Translations under genes and position numbers: made by a program
Shown: positions 50,015 to 61,104 of the stretch, one piece after another
How positions within the stretch are numbered: position 1 is the stretch's first letter
Layout: each line of letters begins with the position of its first letter
Assembly (NCBI RefSeq): GCF_000346465.2
Contig: NC_034012.1
Location: 11,020,294-11,084,293, forward strand
DNA from: Prunus persica
Lineage: Eukaryota > Streptophyta > Magnoliopsida > Rosales > Rosaceae
Length of the DNA: 64,000 nt
Reading direction: 5' to 3'
Notes under the pieces: generated by a model
What the model was told of the DNA's origin: nothing
The model's input: the letters and a program-made list of their open reading frames with translations, nothing else
The model's database searches: none

Positions 50015-50047
<33 letters not shown>

Positions 50048-51561
50048 CACACAACACAAAGCATATTGTTTAAATTTGTTTAAATTTTTTAGGTTTTGTT
50101 AGAAGTACACGAAATTTTTATTAAGAAAAGCAAAAGGTTTTCTAGCATATTTATTTGAAAGTGCTTTATGAAAAAACAGAAGAGTGCTTCTTTACGAACC
50201 ACTAAATGTAATATCATAACACTATTAGAGTAACATTTAGTTTACTATTTTTAACTTTATGCTTTTTCTATTGGGTGCTATGTGTGCTACATCTACACTC
50301 TTCCTTTGTTATTCATATATTACTTTTCAATCAGCACATTAATTACACGCAACACACACCCAAATAGTATAATGTTTTGTTTTCTTGTGTAAAGTGTTCT
50401 TTTTCAAATGCCAAGTTCATGTTAAATTATTTTTTTAAGGGATTTAATAACTCCACATTGTAATTTCTAAATTACCAAAAAAAATAAAACCTTGTGTTTC
50501 CTTGTTGAATATTTAGGGATGTGATGCTTCAATTCTCCTAGATTCAACAAAAGACAACACAGCAGAGAAGGACTCCCCTGCAAATTTGAGCCTGAGAGGC
50601 TATGAAGTTATTGACGCTGCAAAAGAGGAGCTTGAAAAAGAATGCCCTGGCGTTGTCTCATGCGCTGACATAGTTGCAATGGCTTCTACATATGCAGTTT
50701 TTGAGGTAATTAAGGACATATAAACTCATTCATAAATTAAATTTTGTTCTTTTTTATGTGTGTGAAATTAATCATTAGACTTTACTGTTTGCTGTGGGAT
50801 TTGATTAACAACAGGCTGGAGGTCCAGTATATGACATACCCAAAGGAAGAAAGGACGGAAGTAGGTCTAAAATACAAGACACAATCAACCTGCCTCCACC
50901 CACCTTGAATGCCTCTCAACTCATTAAAATGTTCGGGCAACATGGTTTTACTGCTCAAGAAATGGTGGCTCTATCTGGTAAACATATACATACTCCCTCT
51001 TAAAATTTACAAACGACCATGTTATGTAGCCGATTGAGTGGCAGATATTGTCCGGTCAAATCATGTAACATATGTTATATTTTAACTAGACGATACCTGC
51101 CACTCATTATGGCAGAATTTCCACATAAGTTTTTCTCTTAATTTAAGGGTTCATATATATTGGTTTTGTACTTCGTAGGTGCACATACACTAGGTGTAGC
51201 CAGGTGCTCTTCATTCAAAAACCGATTGGTTGATGCTGTGGATCCAAACTTAGATTCAGGGTTTGCAAAGCAACTGACCAAAACCTGCAGTGCCGGGGAC
51301 AATACCGAGCAGCCCTTCGACGGGACGAGAAACCATTTCGATAACCTTTACTTCAATGCACTGCAGCATAACACCGGACTGCTGGCTTCTGATCAAACTC
51401 TCTTTTCATCTGCAAGAACCAGAAACATTGTAAATGGTTATGCCTTCAACCAAGCCATGTTCTTCTTTGATTTTCAACAGGCAATGGTGAAAATGAGCAT
51501 GCTGGATGTTAAGGAAGGTTTCAAAGGAGAAGTGCGACAAAACTGCCGCAAAATCAATTAA
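49804..51561 (+). CDS. Class III secretory peroxidase, PRX47-like, 4 exons, 315 aa
   Basis: Exons 49804-50016, 50517-50705, 50815-50977 and 51179-51561 join in frame (948 nt with stop) in the classic four-exon layout. A hydrophobic signal peptide spans about residues 1-24. The distal haem site '[10 protein letters not shown]' holds Arg62 and His66, and the proximal '[10 protein letters not shown]' holds His191. The eight cysteines of the class are present (35, 68, 73, 114, 120, 198, 225, 311). '[20 protein letters not shown]', '[20 protein letters not shown]' and '[16 protein letters not shown]' match the PRX47 type of Arabidopsis. It is expected in the cell wall, using H2O2 to oxidise phenolics; a lignin role is inferred. 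Oddity: residues 127-131 read ASTYA where most relatives have an Ala-Arg-Asp motif. Confidence 0.95.
50017..50044 (+). repeat. TC microsatellite abutting peroxidase intron 1 donor
   Basis: Intron 1 opens directly with GT(CT)n. The donor GAG|GTCTCT lacks the usual A/G at +3 and G at +5. Confidence 0.85.
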
Positions 51562-52062
51562 GGGAGGAGTTTTGTGTAAAGAGACTTGAAGAATTCGTTT
51601 GCTCTTCATTGTGTATTGATGGCTAAAAACATCCGTCATTGTTTAATAGTTAAATAGTATATTACATAATAAAGGTCCTTTGAGCTTATGTTTTATTTGT
51701 ATTATTTCTCCTTGTTTACAGCGGTGTATGAATGGGAGAAAATGTGCTTTGTAGAAATATATAGTTTTTTTTTTTTTTTTCCGGCCATGATATGTAGAAA
51801 TCTTTATTTTATTTTATTTTATTTTTGGGTCTGAAGCCATGATGTAGAAATCTATTGTTAAATAAATTAGAGCTGAAGCCCAAAAGCCTAACAACAAATT
51901 TGAGCTGGGCCATACCAGCTCGGGCCCAGTCATCACGTAACTGACCCAAATAAAAGAATAAAAGTTTTTCACTGAAATTGTACTCAGTTGGGCTAAGAGG
52001 AAGCCGATTGGACTTCAAAATCAATTTGGACACTTTCAGAGTTAAATTAATTTTTAAAAGAA
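51562..52062. other. Peroxidase 3' flank
   Basis: Probable 3' untranslated region followed by a T-rich and ATTTT-repeat stretch (about 51767-51825). No gene seen. Confidence 0.5.
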
Positions 52063-53003
52063 AGTTAAAAGCCGATGGCACTATTGATAAATACAAGGCA
52101 TGCTTAGTTGCTAAAGGGTGTCAACAAAAAGGAAGGGTTGGATTATTTCGACACTTATTCTCCAGCATCAAGAATTACATTTATAAAGATGTTAATTGCT
52201 ATAGCTGCCATACACAATATGGACATACATCAAATGGATGTAGAAATAGCTTTCTTAAATGAAGAATTAGATGAAGAAATATACATGGAATAACCAGAAG
52301 ATTTTGTGGTAAAAGGTCAAGAAACTAAAGTCTGTAAACTTGTTAAGTCTTTATATGGACTTAAACAAACTCCAAAACAATGGCATCAAAAATTTGATCA
52401 TACAATGATGTCAAACGGATTTAAGATCAATGAATCTGACAAGTGTGTTTACATAAAGAACAACAAGAATTCTTGTGTTCTTGTATGTTTATATGTTGAT
52501 GACATGCTTATAATGGGAACAAATAAGGATGTAGTAAAATCTATAAAAGAAGATGTTGAATTCAAGTTTTGACATGAAAGTCTTAGGTCAAGTTGATGTC
52601 ATTCTGGGAATTCAAATCAAAAGAAATAGAGATGGGTAATTCTTACTCAATCCCATTATGCAAATTTTTTTTAAAGAAAGTTTGGTCAATTTGACTGCAA
52701 ACATGCTGTGACTCATTTTGATGTAAATTGCAAGTTAAAGAAGAATAATGGAAATGAAATTTCCCAATTTGAGTATTCCCAAGTAATTGGGAGCCTAAGT
52801 ATTTTAATGAATTCTATTAGGCCAGACTTAGCTTATTCAGTAAGCAGGCTTAGTAGATACACAAGCAATCCTAGACATGATCATTAGGAGGCATTAATTA
52901 AAGTGTTAAGATATTTGAAATGCACCCAAGATTATGGATTACATTATACAAAATATCCACCAGTTCTAGAAGGCTATAGTAATGCAAATTGGATTTTTGA
53001 TAG
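52063..53003 (+). pseudogene. Truncated Copia reverse transcriptase/RNase H fragment
   Basis: Plus-strand Copia RT with a frameshift near 52130 and several stops. Recognisable parts are 'KADGTIDKYKACLVAKG', 'IAIAAIHNMDIHQMDVEIAF' (about 52190-52260), 'VKSLYGLKQTPKQWHQKF', 'VCLYVDDMLIMGTNKDV' (the YVDD polymerase box, about 52480-52540) and 'SRLSRYTSNPRHDH'. Its 3' part ends abruptly where the Cassandra element begins. No LTRs accompany it. It is unrelated in orientation to the Copia element at 35.9-41.3 kb. Confidence 0.85.
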
Positions 53004-53584
53004 TGCCGTAGCATGATATTATTCGCTTTGGACTCCATGCCCTCACGTTTTGTTTATGGGAACTCACGAACAACTTCCTAATGGGTCACCCATCCTGGGA
53101 TTGCTTTAGCCCAAACTCACTTAACTTCGAAGTTCCTATGACTTCAAAGCGAGTGAGCTCCCAAAAGGCCTCGTGCTAGATGGAGGTGGGTATGTGCATA
53201 TAAGGCACATCACCCCCTCTCCGTTGGTCGATGTGGGATGTTACAATCCACCCCCCTTAGGGGCCTGATGTTCTCGTCGGCACACTAACATCACACAGCA
53301 GAGTGGCTCTGATGCCATTCAGTCATATTCCGGATCGGCTTCGCCATAGCACGATATTGTCCGTTTTGGGCCCCCTGCCCTCACAGTTTTGTTTCTGGAA
53401 ACTCACGAGCATCTTCCTAATGGGTCACCTATCTTGGGATTGCTCTAGCCCAAACTCGCTTAACTTCAAAGTTCTCATGACTCCGAAGCCAATGAGCTCC
53501 CAAAAGGCCTCGTACTAGATAGAGGTGGGCATGTATATATAAGGCACATCACTCCTTTTCTGTTGGTCAATTTGAGATGTTACA
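53004..53584 (-). mobile_element. Cassandra TRIM retrotransposon with two LTRs
   Basis: Two LTR-like copies of about 238-242 bp (53004-53245 and about 53347-53584) flank about 100 bp. On the minus strand each LTR begins TGTAACAT and ends around CGTGCTA(C/T)GGC. The middle has a primer-site-like TGGCATCAGAGCCA (about 53307-53320) and a purine tract AAGGGGGGTGGAT before the other LTR. The LTRs carry a 5S-rRNA-like segment on the minus strand, 'CGAAGTTAAGTGAGTTTGGG' followed by GGATGGGTGACC (53084-53095). This 5S resemblance defines Cassandra elements. It has no coding capacity, and no target duplication was found. Confidence 0.88.
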
Positions 53585-55460
53585 ATTTTAGATTGGAGCT
53601 CTTTTTCGTTGAGATTGAAGTAGGTTTTTGCACTTAAAAAGATAGGTTTGTTACTTAAAGGGCAGAACAATAGGAAGTTTAGATGTGGAAGCCTTTTTTG
53701 ATGAGCTCACTTAAATATTTTAGAGTTGGAGCTCTTTTTTGATGAGATTGTGTTCACCCGTTTTTGTGTTTGCTCCTGAGGTGGAAGGGCGAAGTTCCCC
53801 ACTGGCTTGGAGACCACTAGTTGGTCGACAAGTCAGCTTTCTTTGGTGTGTGAGCGTGCCACTGCTAGCAATGTAAATTCTAGCAGACTTATTTTTAAAG
53901 TGGATAACTTGCGCCTCAAGTTACTGACTTCTAAAACAACTGATTGTAAATTTGGGTGAGGAATATCTCCCAAGTAAGTTCTTTTCTTGCCTCAGACTGG
54001 TGAGGACTTTCATAATTTATCTCAGTATCAAATGGTCGTTCTGGCTAGAATAGATAATAATAAAGTAGATTGTTTTAGGCGGAACTGCCTTTTACGAAAT
54101 TAAGAAGGGAGAAATTAACTCTAGAAAGATAAAGAGATGGCTGGAATCCCATTTCTGCCTGGATGGAAACTTCTGATCCGGGCTGGACTGAGTATGTCCG
54201 TGCTGGACTGTGCTGTCAACAACTTCAACTGCTTGGCCTTCAGCTGTAAATCGATACCAAAGTTCAATTTTGGCAGAGCTTTAATCTACTTCAAGTCTTG
54301 GGAGGCTTTTGAGCGGGCAGAACTGCAGCTTCTTCAGTTTGAAGGGACAGAAGTGGCTGTTCTCGAGAATTTAGCAAGCTGGGACTGTACTGCAAAATTT
54401 GTTGAGGTTTTCATATTTGCGAAAACTCAAACTATGTTTGTCTTGGCTTTTGGTGAACCAAATTTGTAACGAGAGGGATCTCGTTTTCAGAAGACTTATT
54501 TTCTAAGTCTGAACTTTGGAATTCTGATCTAAAACTGTTTTTCTCTTGGGATCCAAGTGAGCTTTTGATTGTTTTCTTGTTTGTTTTTTTTGATTGATTG
54601 ATGAATTGAGTGTCCTTTTTTTCTTTGCCTACTTTCGTTTTTTATAAGAGATCCTCCTAAGGAGGTAATTTTTAATCCTAAATAATGGGCGGCAAAAAGT
54701 TCTCTTATAATGTAAAGTAAGAAGGGTTTCTTATCAATCAAGGCAGCTAGGTTCTGAGCAGTCACCTCCTAAAGCAGTCCCCTCCCTGGTTTCCTGGGTA
54801 GCAGCTTTCTAATTCAACCAACGCTACCGTCTGTGTGGGCTTTTTTTTTTATTTTTTTATTTTTATGGGGGTTTGGCTCTTTTTCTTTTGTATTTTCTGA
54901 ATGGTTCCCTGTTTCCCGCTCTAATTTAGAAAGCGTGATCCGTGAATTCCTTGGGAGATGGTGTATTGATTTGGAGCAAAATCTCGAACACAGATGGGTT
55001 TTTTGATCTTCAATTGGCAGTGTTTCAGAGACGTCCCTCTCACATTTTAAACTTTAGTTGGAATTGCTGACTTTTTCAAAGTTGAGGCAATCCCGTGGTT
55101 GTGTCTTTGATCCCTTGGGTTTGAACCTAACAAAAATTACGGGCTGATCTTTGAAGCCCATTTCGAAAGTTTCCACATTTGGGCTTTCTTTGGGCAGAGG
55201 CTTCGTTTTCAACATTTCTGGTGTGAAGCCCAATCTGTCTGGATCCTATTTTTGTTTTTCTCAAGTCTTTGGGCTGGGCAGGCAATTTTATCATGGGTCT
55301 GTCTTTCGGACTTGGGCGTGCCGAATTTGGGCCCAAACAGATTGATGTAGGTTTTTGGCAAACGATAGATTAGTCAATTCCTCAACAAACCTATCTTTTG
55401 CCAAAAACTTTTTGCACTTAAAAAGATAAGTTTGTACTTAAAATGGTTGTTTTGTTCTAT
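53585..55460. other. Unassigned repeat-like region
   Basis: A 30-bp string, TGCACTTAAAAAGATA(G/A)GTTTG..., occurs at about 53631 and again at about 55411, and could mark the ends of one element. A hairpin (GGTTTTTGGCAAA ... TTTGCCAAAAACT) lies at about 55349-55409. A 110-codon plus-strand ORF (54137-54469) has no recognised domain. I do not call a gene here. Confidence 0.4.
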
Positions 55461-55474
55461 TGATAATATGTTTT

Positions 55475-55622
55475 TGAAACTTTGGATAGCTGTAAATGGT
55501 GAATGACGTATATGGTTTAGTTTTAAACTTTGGATGGACGTTAATGATGAATGATGCATATGGTTTAGTTTGAAACTTTGGATGGATGTGAATGATGAAT
55601 GATGCATATGTTTTAGTTTGAA
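55475..55622. repeat. 48-bp tandem repeat, three copies
   Basis: Units start with AAACTTTGGAT(A/G)G and contain (G)AATGATGAATGATGCATATG. The period is 48 bp and therefore reads as a 16-residue repeat in all frames. Copies diverge by several bases. Confidence 0.85.
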
Positions 55623-55939
55623 AGGATGATTGAATGAATGATTTTGAATATGTTGTGATGTGAATGGTGAATGAATTTCAAGCAGGTTTTGAATGAATGT
55701 TTGAGTTTGAATGAATTTAGATTCTACATGTTTTCACCAAACCAAACCAAGGAAATCCGAGATGACCGGTTTCGGTTTCCTACCTCATGGTTTGGCGCAT
55801 GGTTTGAATTTTCTTCAAACCGTGAGGTACAATTCAGCGTACTGTTTGGGCTCAAAACTGAATCAAACCAAACCAAATCAAGCCCAACTCTAGTTATATC
55901 TATCAAATGTACTAATAAATACTAGTCTTATCACCCTTT

Positions 55940-56088
55940 TATACTACATGATGTGGCAGCTAATGTGTACATACCACATCACGTAAAATATTGCTAGCTT
56001 TTGTTTTTCTAATTTTATTTATTAAAATACACTTCATTCATTTAATTGATGTGACATATGATATGAACATGCCACATCATATAGTATA
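55940..56088. mobile_element. MITE, 149 bp
   Basis: Terminal inverted repeats TATACTACATGATGTGGCA and (reverse complement) TATACTATATGATGTGGCA match at 18 of 19 bases. The centre is AT-rich with no coding content. Confidence 0.7.
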
Positions 56089-56174
56089 GAAATATGAGAT
56101 AAAAATGTGGTAAATGTAGTATTACTCTTTTGTTATTTACAACTATAATGTAGATATTAAGATGGAAAATGCTA

Positions 56175-56300
56175 GGCTTACTATATTTTTATATCACATT
56201 GAGTACAAAAATCTAATAAAGGTGAGCCCCATTGTATTGATAGGGGCTCTACTTTTATTTAAGATGTAGTACACAATATGATATAAAAATATGATAAGCC
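56175..56300. mobile_element. Stowaway-like MITE, 126 bp
   Basis: Nearly palindromic: GGCTTACTATATTTTTATAT on the left, and (reverse complement) GGCTTATCATATTTTTATAT on the right. It is flanked by TA on both sides (56173-56174 and 56301-56302), the Stowaway/Mariner target. Same family as the element in the TIR-only intron. Confidence 0.75.
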
Positions 56301-56302
56301 TA

Positions 56303-57126
56303 TTAAGATTAGACATCACATATAAATCCGCCACTCTCCAATAAATCTTTTTGATGTGACATCTTGCAATGTGATGTTACAAATCGATTAATATTATACA
56401 ATCTATTCATTACCATAGCGCCTTGAAATATTAATAACTGTTGTCCAATTTATTTTCACTAACCTATGTTACTAATACACGTGGCAAAGTTCCAATACCA
56501 TAAAATAATTTTTAGAAATGGCAACAAAACGAATTGAGGTCCATTTTCCTTCGTAACCGGTAAGTTTCAATCTTGATTTATAATTAGAAATGAAAGTAAG
56601 ACTTAGTAAAAATATAAAAATATTAAAAAAAACCTACGCGCCAATTCCTATGGGTTGTGTATTTTCCTTATGTTCTTGTCTTATCTTGATTTTCAAATTT
56701 AATAAGATTTCTTAGCTGTTTCCAATTAAGTATAACCAAGATAACCTATTTACCCAAGGATTAGTCAGACTCAGATATGTGGCTGCCCACTAAAAATATT
56801 AGAGAATTTTTAGATCTCAGATGAATGATTTAGAGTATAAATTAAAGATAATGAAGACAAGGAAGAGAATCCAAATTATTTTTTCAAATAAAGAAGCCCA
56901 AAAACGAAGCTGCAATTAAATAATCAACAAGACAGAAAGAGCTCATAATATATGGCCACTTCCCCATCCGATCCGAACAATACAATTGAAAAAATGGAGA
57001 AGAGAATGGGGGTTGTTCAAGCACCTAAAGACTTCATATGGGCATGTCTTTATTTCTTCAGTTGATGAGCTAGCTGCTGAAGTGACCTCCCTACATATTC
57101 ATCTTCCGGTGCACACCAAGTGTTTG
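56303..57126. other. AT-rich spacer
   Basis: No gene seen up to the possible microprotein gene. Confidence 0.5.
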
Positions 57127-57315
57127 CTATATTGCTCGACTGAGAGGACGACGAGAAGAAGACCTGCTTCTGCTTCTGCTTCTCCTAATGAGCTCGCGGA
57201 TCTGAGACACCATCACTTCCACCATATCTCCTGTATAATTCATCAGCAATGGCCGCAAGAACATAGCCCAAAGCCCCACCAATGCCACCATTACTTCTGC
57301 TCCCAAACCCAACAT
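57127..57315 (-). CDS. Possible microprotein, 62 aa, one membrane segment
   Basis: A minus-strand ORF with Met at 57315. It has a hydrophobic stretch 'VMVALVGLWAMFLRPLLM' (about residues 8-25), then an acidic/amphipathic 'GDMVEVMVSQIRELI' and a tail rich in Arg/Ser ('RRSRSRSRSSSRRPLSR'). The region is more GC-rich than its surroundings and is preceded on the coding strand by a GA tract (57391-57421) like the other real genes here. I do not recognise the family. The longer plus-strand ORF (56986-57318) looks like its shadow. Expression is unproven. Confidence 0.45.
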   Translation of the reverse strand: MLGLGAEVMVALVGLWAMFLRPLLMNYTGDMVEVMVSQIRELIRRSRSRSRSSSRRPLSRAI

Positions 57316-57387
57316 TGATAAATTAATACAATATTTTTCCCTTCTCCTGCATATAACTTGGCTTTCAATATATGGTGTGTTGCTGTT

Positions 57388-57422
<35 letters not shown>

Positions 57423-58329
57423 AAGCTTGGAAGTTGGCGGGCAGTTATAATGTTATCCAGTATGTGGAATTTCTAATAAATGTAATGTTTGGTTCCAAAG
57501 GTACAAGCCAGCCGACCAAATTGAGGACTAGGTACCAAGACTAAACTTCATCCACCATTCTTTAAAAACAAACAGTCTTCACAGGCCGGGTAGGTAGCTG
57601 AGGTCTACATTGGGAAACTATTAACCACCAACTCTATATCTACCATTCTTTAACCCTCTGTTTTTTTTTTTGGGGTCAAAAGTGAGATGACGAAAATATT
57701 CAATTTGAAATCATGTAATTTGGGCGAAGTTACGATTTGGTTCTTATAGTTTTAAGAGATATCACACATGAAATAGACTTTAGAAATATACCCAAAGTCT
57801 ATTTATAACATAACAAAGAGGCTTTTAACTTCTTATAAATTACAAAACTGCCATCAATTTCTAAAAACAAACTCAACCCCAAAATCTCATAAAAATACCT
57901 AAAACACTCAATAGGCATCAAAGTAATTTAATAATCAATATTAAATTCAATAAGGCTAGCTGTCATTTTTTGGGTTTTTTTTTTGAATTTGTTTATAGAA
58001 ATTCAATGGTGTAGAATTTATTTATAATATTAGTGCTAAGAATAAGTATATCACTAAATATCTCTAGTTTGTTTAGACTGAAAAAAGACAAAGTCACGAG
58101 AGCTATAGCCCAGGTTAGCCAAAAGATAGGTCCGTCCTGGTCACGACAAACTGAAGGTTTAAGGAGAAAATAAGAACTTCGTCTCAACTACAACGATACG
58201 AATTCAAAATCTGCGATTTTGATTAGACAACACTATATGATCCAACAAATTTAGTTGATCTAGTGCAGATGCGAACTACTCTTTCTACTTGTATAATTTG
58301 ACCATGTCATGTAACGTGCCAAAAAAGAA
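57316..58329. other. Spacer with CT microsatellite
   Basis: A CT tract at about 57391-57421 may be the leader of the microprotein. The remainder is AT-rich with no gene seen. Confidence 0.5.
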
Positions 58330-58850
58330 ACTGTTCACCCATGCTAAATGCTTTTCTTTGGGTAAATAGCAAACTAAAGAAAGACCACGCCATCTTTTTC
58401 ATTTTATGCATGTTGTGCATGTGAGCAAAGACCTCACACATGCTATACATGAATAGGAGATTTTTTATTTTATATATGTTTTGTTAAAATAAATTATTAT
58501 TAATTATTTACTTACTAACCAGTTAGCGCTCGATGTTATATATATGAAGTCGGGCAATCTCATATGGGGATCTTCAGTCCGAAAAGGGATATCTATGTGG
58601 CCCATGTAACATCCTACAATATATTGACTATGAAAGCTAATGTTTGGTAAATGTGAGTAAATAAGTAATATCATGGTAAATGTGAGTGAAATTTCACTTT
58701 GGGTTACTACATATCTTCGATTCCCATCTTAGCTATCAACAGAAAATATCACTTTGATTTGATTTATAACTTTCACCATGTTAAGAGTAAACGATTCAAC
58801 CATTTAATAAGTTAGCCAAGTCGATAGAAACAATATAGCCAACCGAAATA
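58330..58850 (+). repeat. Direct duplication, copy 1
   Basis: Closely similar to 61878-62574. Shared landmarks include AAATGCTTTTCTTTGGGTAA, AACGCTCGATGTTA-type and GTCCGAAAAGGGATATCTAT. It lacks three short stretches present in copy 2. No coding content was recognised. Confidence 0.85.
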
Positions 58851-60169
58851 AATATGTATAGAGATGCATTTGAGGGTAAGACTCATTATGTCCCTTCTAT
58901 TATGTGTATATTTTTATGTTTATTAATGAGATTCATTCAAAATATTGAGTTTTTAATGTAAATTTTGCCCAGTCAGATTTCGAATCCTGAATCTGCCACT
59001 GCTCCTGAGTTCCTCCTCCACATACGACATAACCTCTTTACAAAAAGACATATGTTTTTTTTTTTGCTTTCAACTCTTTTAACCCAAGTTCTGGTTTAAA
59101 CTCAAGTCACCTTCTTCTCTCCGACCATCGGCCATATAAATCTCTAAGCACTAACAACGTAAATCTCCGACGAACTTCTTCCACTGTATGATTAATTCTT
59201 TTGGGATGGTTAGTCCAACAACATTGTTTTCATTTCTCTTATGCCCCCAATTCGTGGTGGAGCCCAAAATTGATTTTAGTGTGGCCAAATGAAGTAGCCA
59301 GCTAAGCTCTTTAAAAATTATTTTGGCCAAAAGTATTACAATTATCACTACATTTCAGCAACTTTAGCTTCCAGTTGGCATTCTTCCCTGTCGCTGTGAC
59401 AGATAGGTGCTGTCTTGTGGTACAGAAATGAATGATAAAAATGACTGTTAACTGAAACGCGTACTTTCTGGCAAATCCTTAAAGAAAGTCCCATCATATT
59501 CATATTAAAGACTACGTTATTCATGTCTGCTACAAGATGGCAAATCCTTGCGGTACACGCCTAATAAGGTATAAAGCTAGTTTTCCCTGGGACATGGGAG
59601 ACTAGCTGGCAAATACGAGAAGGATAAAAAAAATTGTGTTAACAATAGTGTTCTAGTCATTGATGCGTTGTGAGATTCACTTAAACATCTAATGATGAGT
59701 TCTTAAGTTATCAAGAGTGGAGTGATTTGAAGTATTTACTCCTTCAAGCAAGAAGTAAATACCACATTAACCACAATCAGATACTCCCGTCTGGAAATCC
59801 AAGGCCCATCCAATCACAATCATATACCACTACAAGAAAAAAAGGTCAGTAGTGGCCAATTTCCTTATGACCACATTAATAATGGTCACATATACAATGA
59901 ATTTAATGACCAATAATACTACATGGTCAGTAAATTAATTAAGACATATTTTTTATTTTTTAATGACTAATTTTTTTTACCAGTATTTAAATTAGTCACT
60001 AAAAACAACTTAAATAATAAAGTTAGTGACCAACACATATGCCAAGCTAGCCTTACTTATGTTATTTAATTCATCAGTGACCAATTAACTTTTTTTAACC
60101 TTTATTTTTGGTTTTCAAAACGCCCGTCTTTTGAGCGAGAAGAGCAAAAGCATCTATAAAAAAAAAAAA

Positions 60170-60330
60170 AAAACGAGCGAGCTTAGAACGAGACCACAGA
60201 GAGCGATACCATCTTCTTTGACGAACGAGACCAGAGAGAGCTCAGAGCAAGACCTGCGATACTGTCTTCTTCGACGAGCGAGCTCAGAGCGAGACTAGAG
60301 AAAGTGATATCGTCTTCTTCGATGAGCATC
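60170..60330. repeat. Imperfect tandem units of about 60 bp in CACTA leader
   Basis: Repeated GAGCGAGCT(T/C)AGA(A/G)CGAGAC ... TCTTCTTTGACGA/TCTTCTTCGACGA motifs in about three diverged units. Confidence 0.6.
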
Positions 60331-60865
60331 GTCTTCTTCGTCTCTGTCGTTTCGATTTCTAACTTTTCTCCCAATATCATGTGAGCTTTCTATTTCTCTT
60401 TGCTTTCAATGTTAGTTTTGATTTCATTTGAGTTTGATTTGAGTACGATTATGACTCTGAGTCTGATTCTCTATTCCCTAATTCCCTAGTTCTCTAGGTT
60501 TGATTTGATAAATAAAGGCTTTAAGCAAAACTTTGTGTCCTTAAATCAGCTAGGTTTTCTTTTGGTACCCAAGCAGAGCTTGATTTTAGGTTCAATTTTG
60601 ATTTCAGTTTTGATTATTACGTTTTATTTATTTATCTACCGCTTGTTGTGAATTTCAGTTTGCAGTGGACATCTTCTAATATAAACAAAGCATGTCCTGA
60701 TTAGACTGTTGTATATTGTGTGGAATTTCACAATCCATTGATTTTCTGACCAATTTTGTTTGCTTTAGGCTAGTTTCATACATCTACTTGGAAGACCATA
60801 AAACCCAAATTTAGACTAATCACCACTGCTTTCTTTTTTTCTTTCATTTTTGGGTTTGATTAGAG

Positions 60866-61104
60866 ATGGATAGGAGTTGGATTCATATGCACACTAGGGG
60901 AAAAACACAATTTATTCATGGGGTGAAAGAGTTCATTAATTTCACAATTGGGCACATGAAACCAGGGATCACTGAAATGTTATGCCCATGTAATAGAGGC
61001 AACAACCTACTTTATAGGTCTCCACATCAAGTTGAGGACCATTTATATGCAAATGAAATGAGTAAATGGATATTTCATGGAGAAGAAAAGAGTGATGATG
61101 ATTT
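60866..61104 (+). pseudogene. CACTA transposase-associated domain fragment
   Basis: The ORF from Met 60866 encodes 'DRSWIHMHTRGKTQFIHGV', 'EMLCPCNRGNN' and 'VEDHLYANEMSKWIFHGE', the zinc-binding Transpos_assoc pattern found at the N-terminus of plant En/Spm-type proteins. The acidic segment after it is cut by the solo LTR at the GATTT target. Nothing of the transposase proper follows. Confidence 0.75.

Noticed and set aside
53004..53584. Target-site duplication for Cassandra
   Set aside because: Left flank GATAG and right flank ATTTT differ. The element is called on its LTRs, primer site and 5S similarity only.
54137..54469. 110-codon ORF as a gene
   Set aside because: No recognisable domain, unusual composition for a conserved protein, and it sits in repeat-like DNA.
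56986..57318. Plus-strand ORF over the microprotein region
   Set aside because: Its composition (His/Arg/Ser runs) fits a shadow of the minus-strand frame better than a protein.
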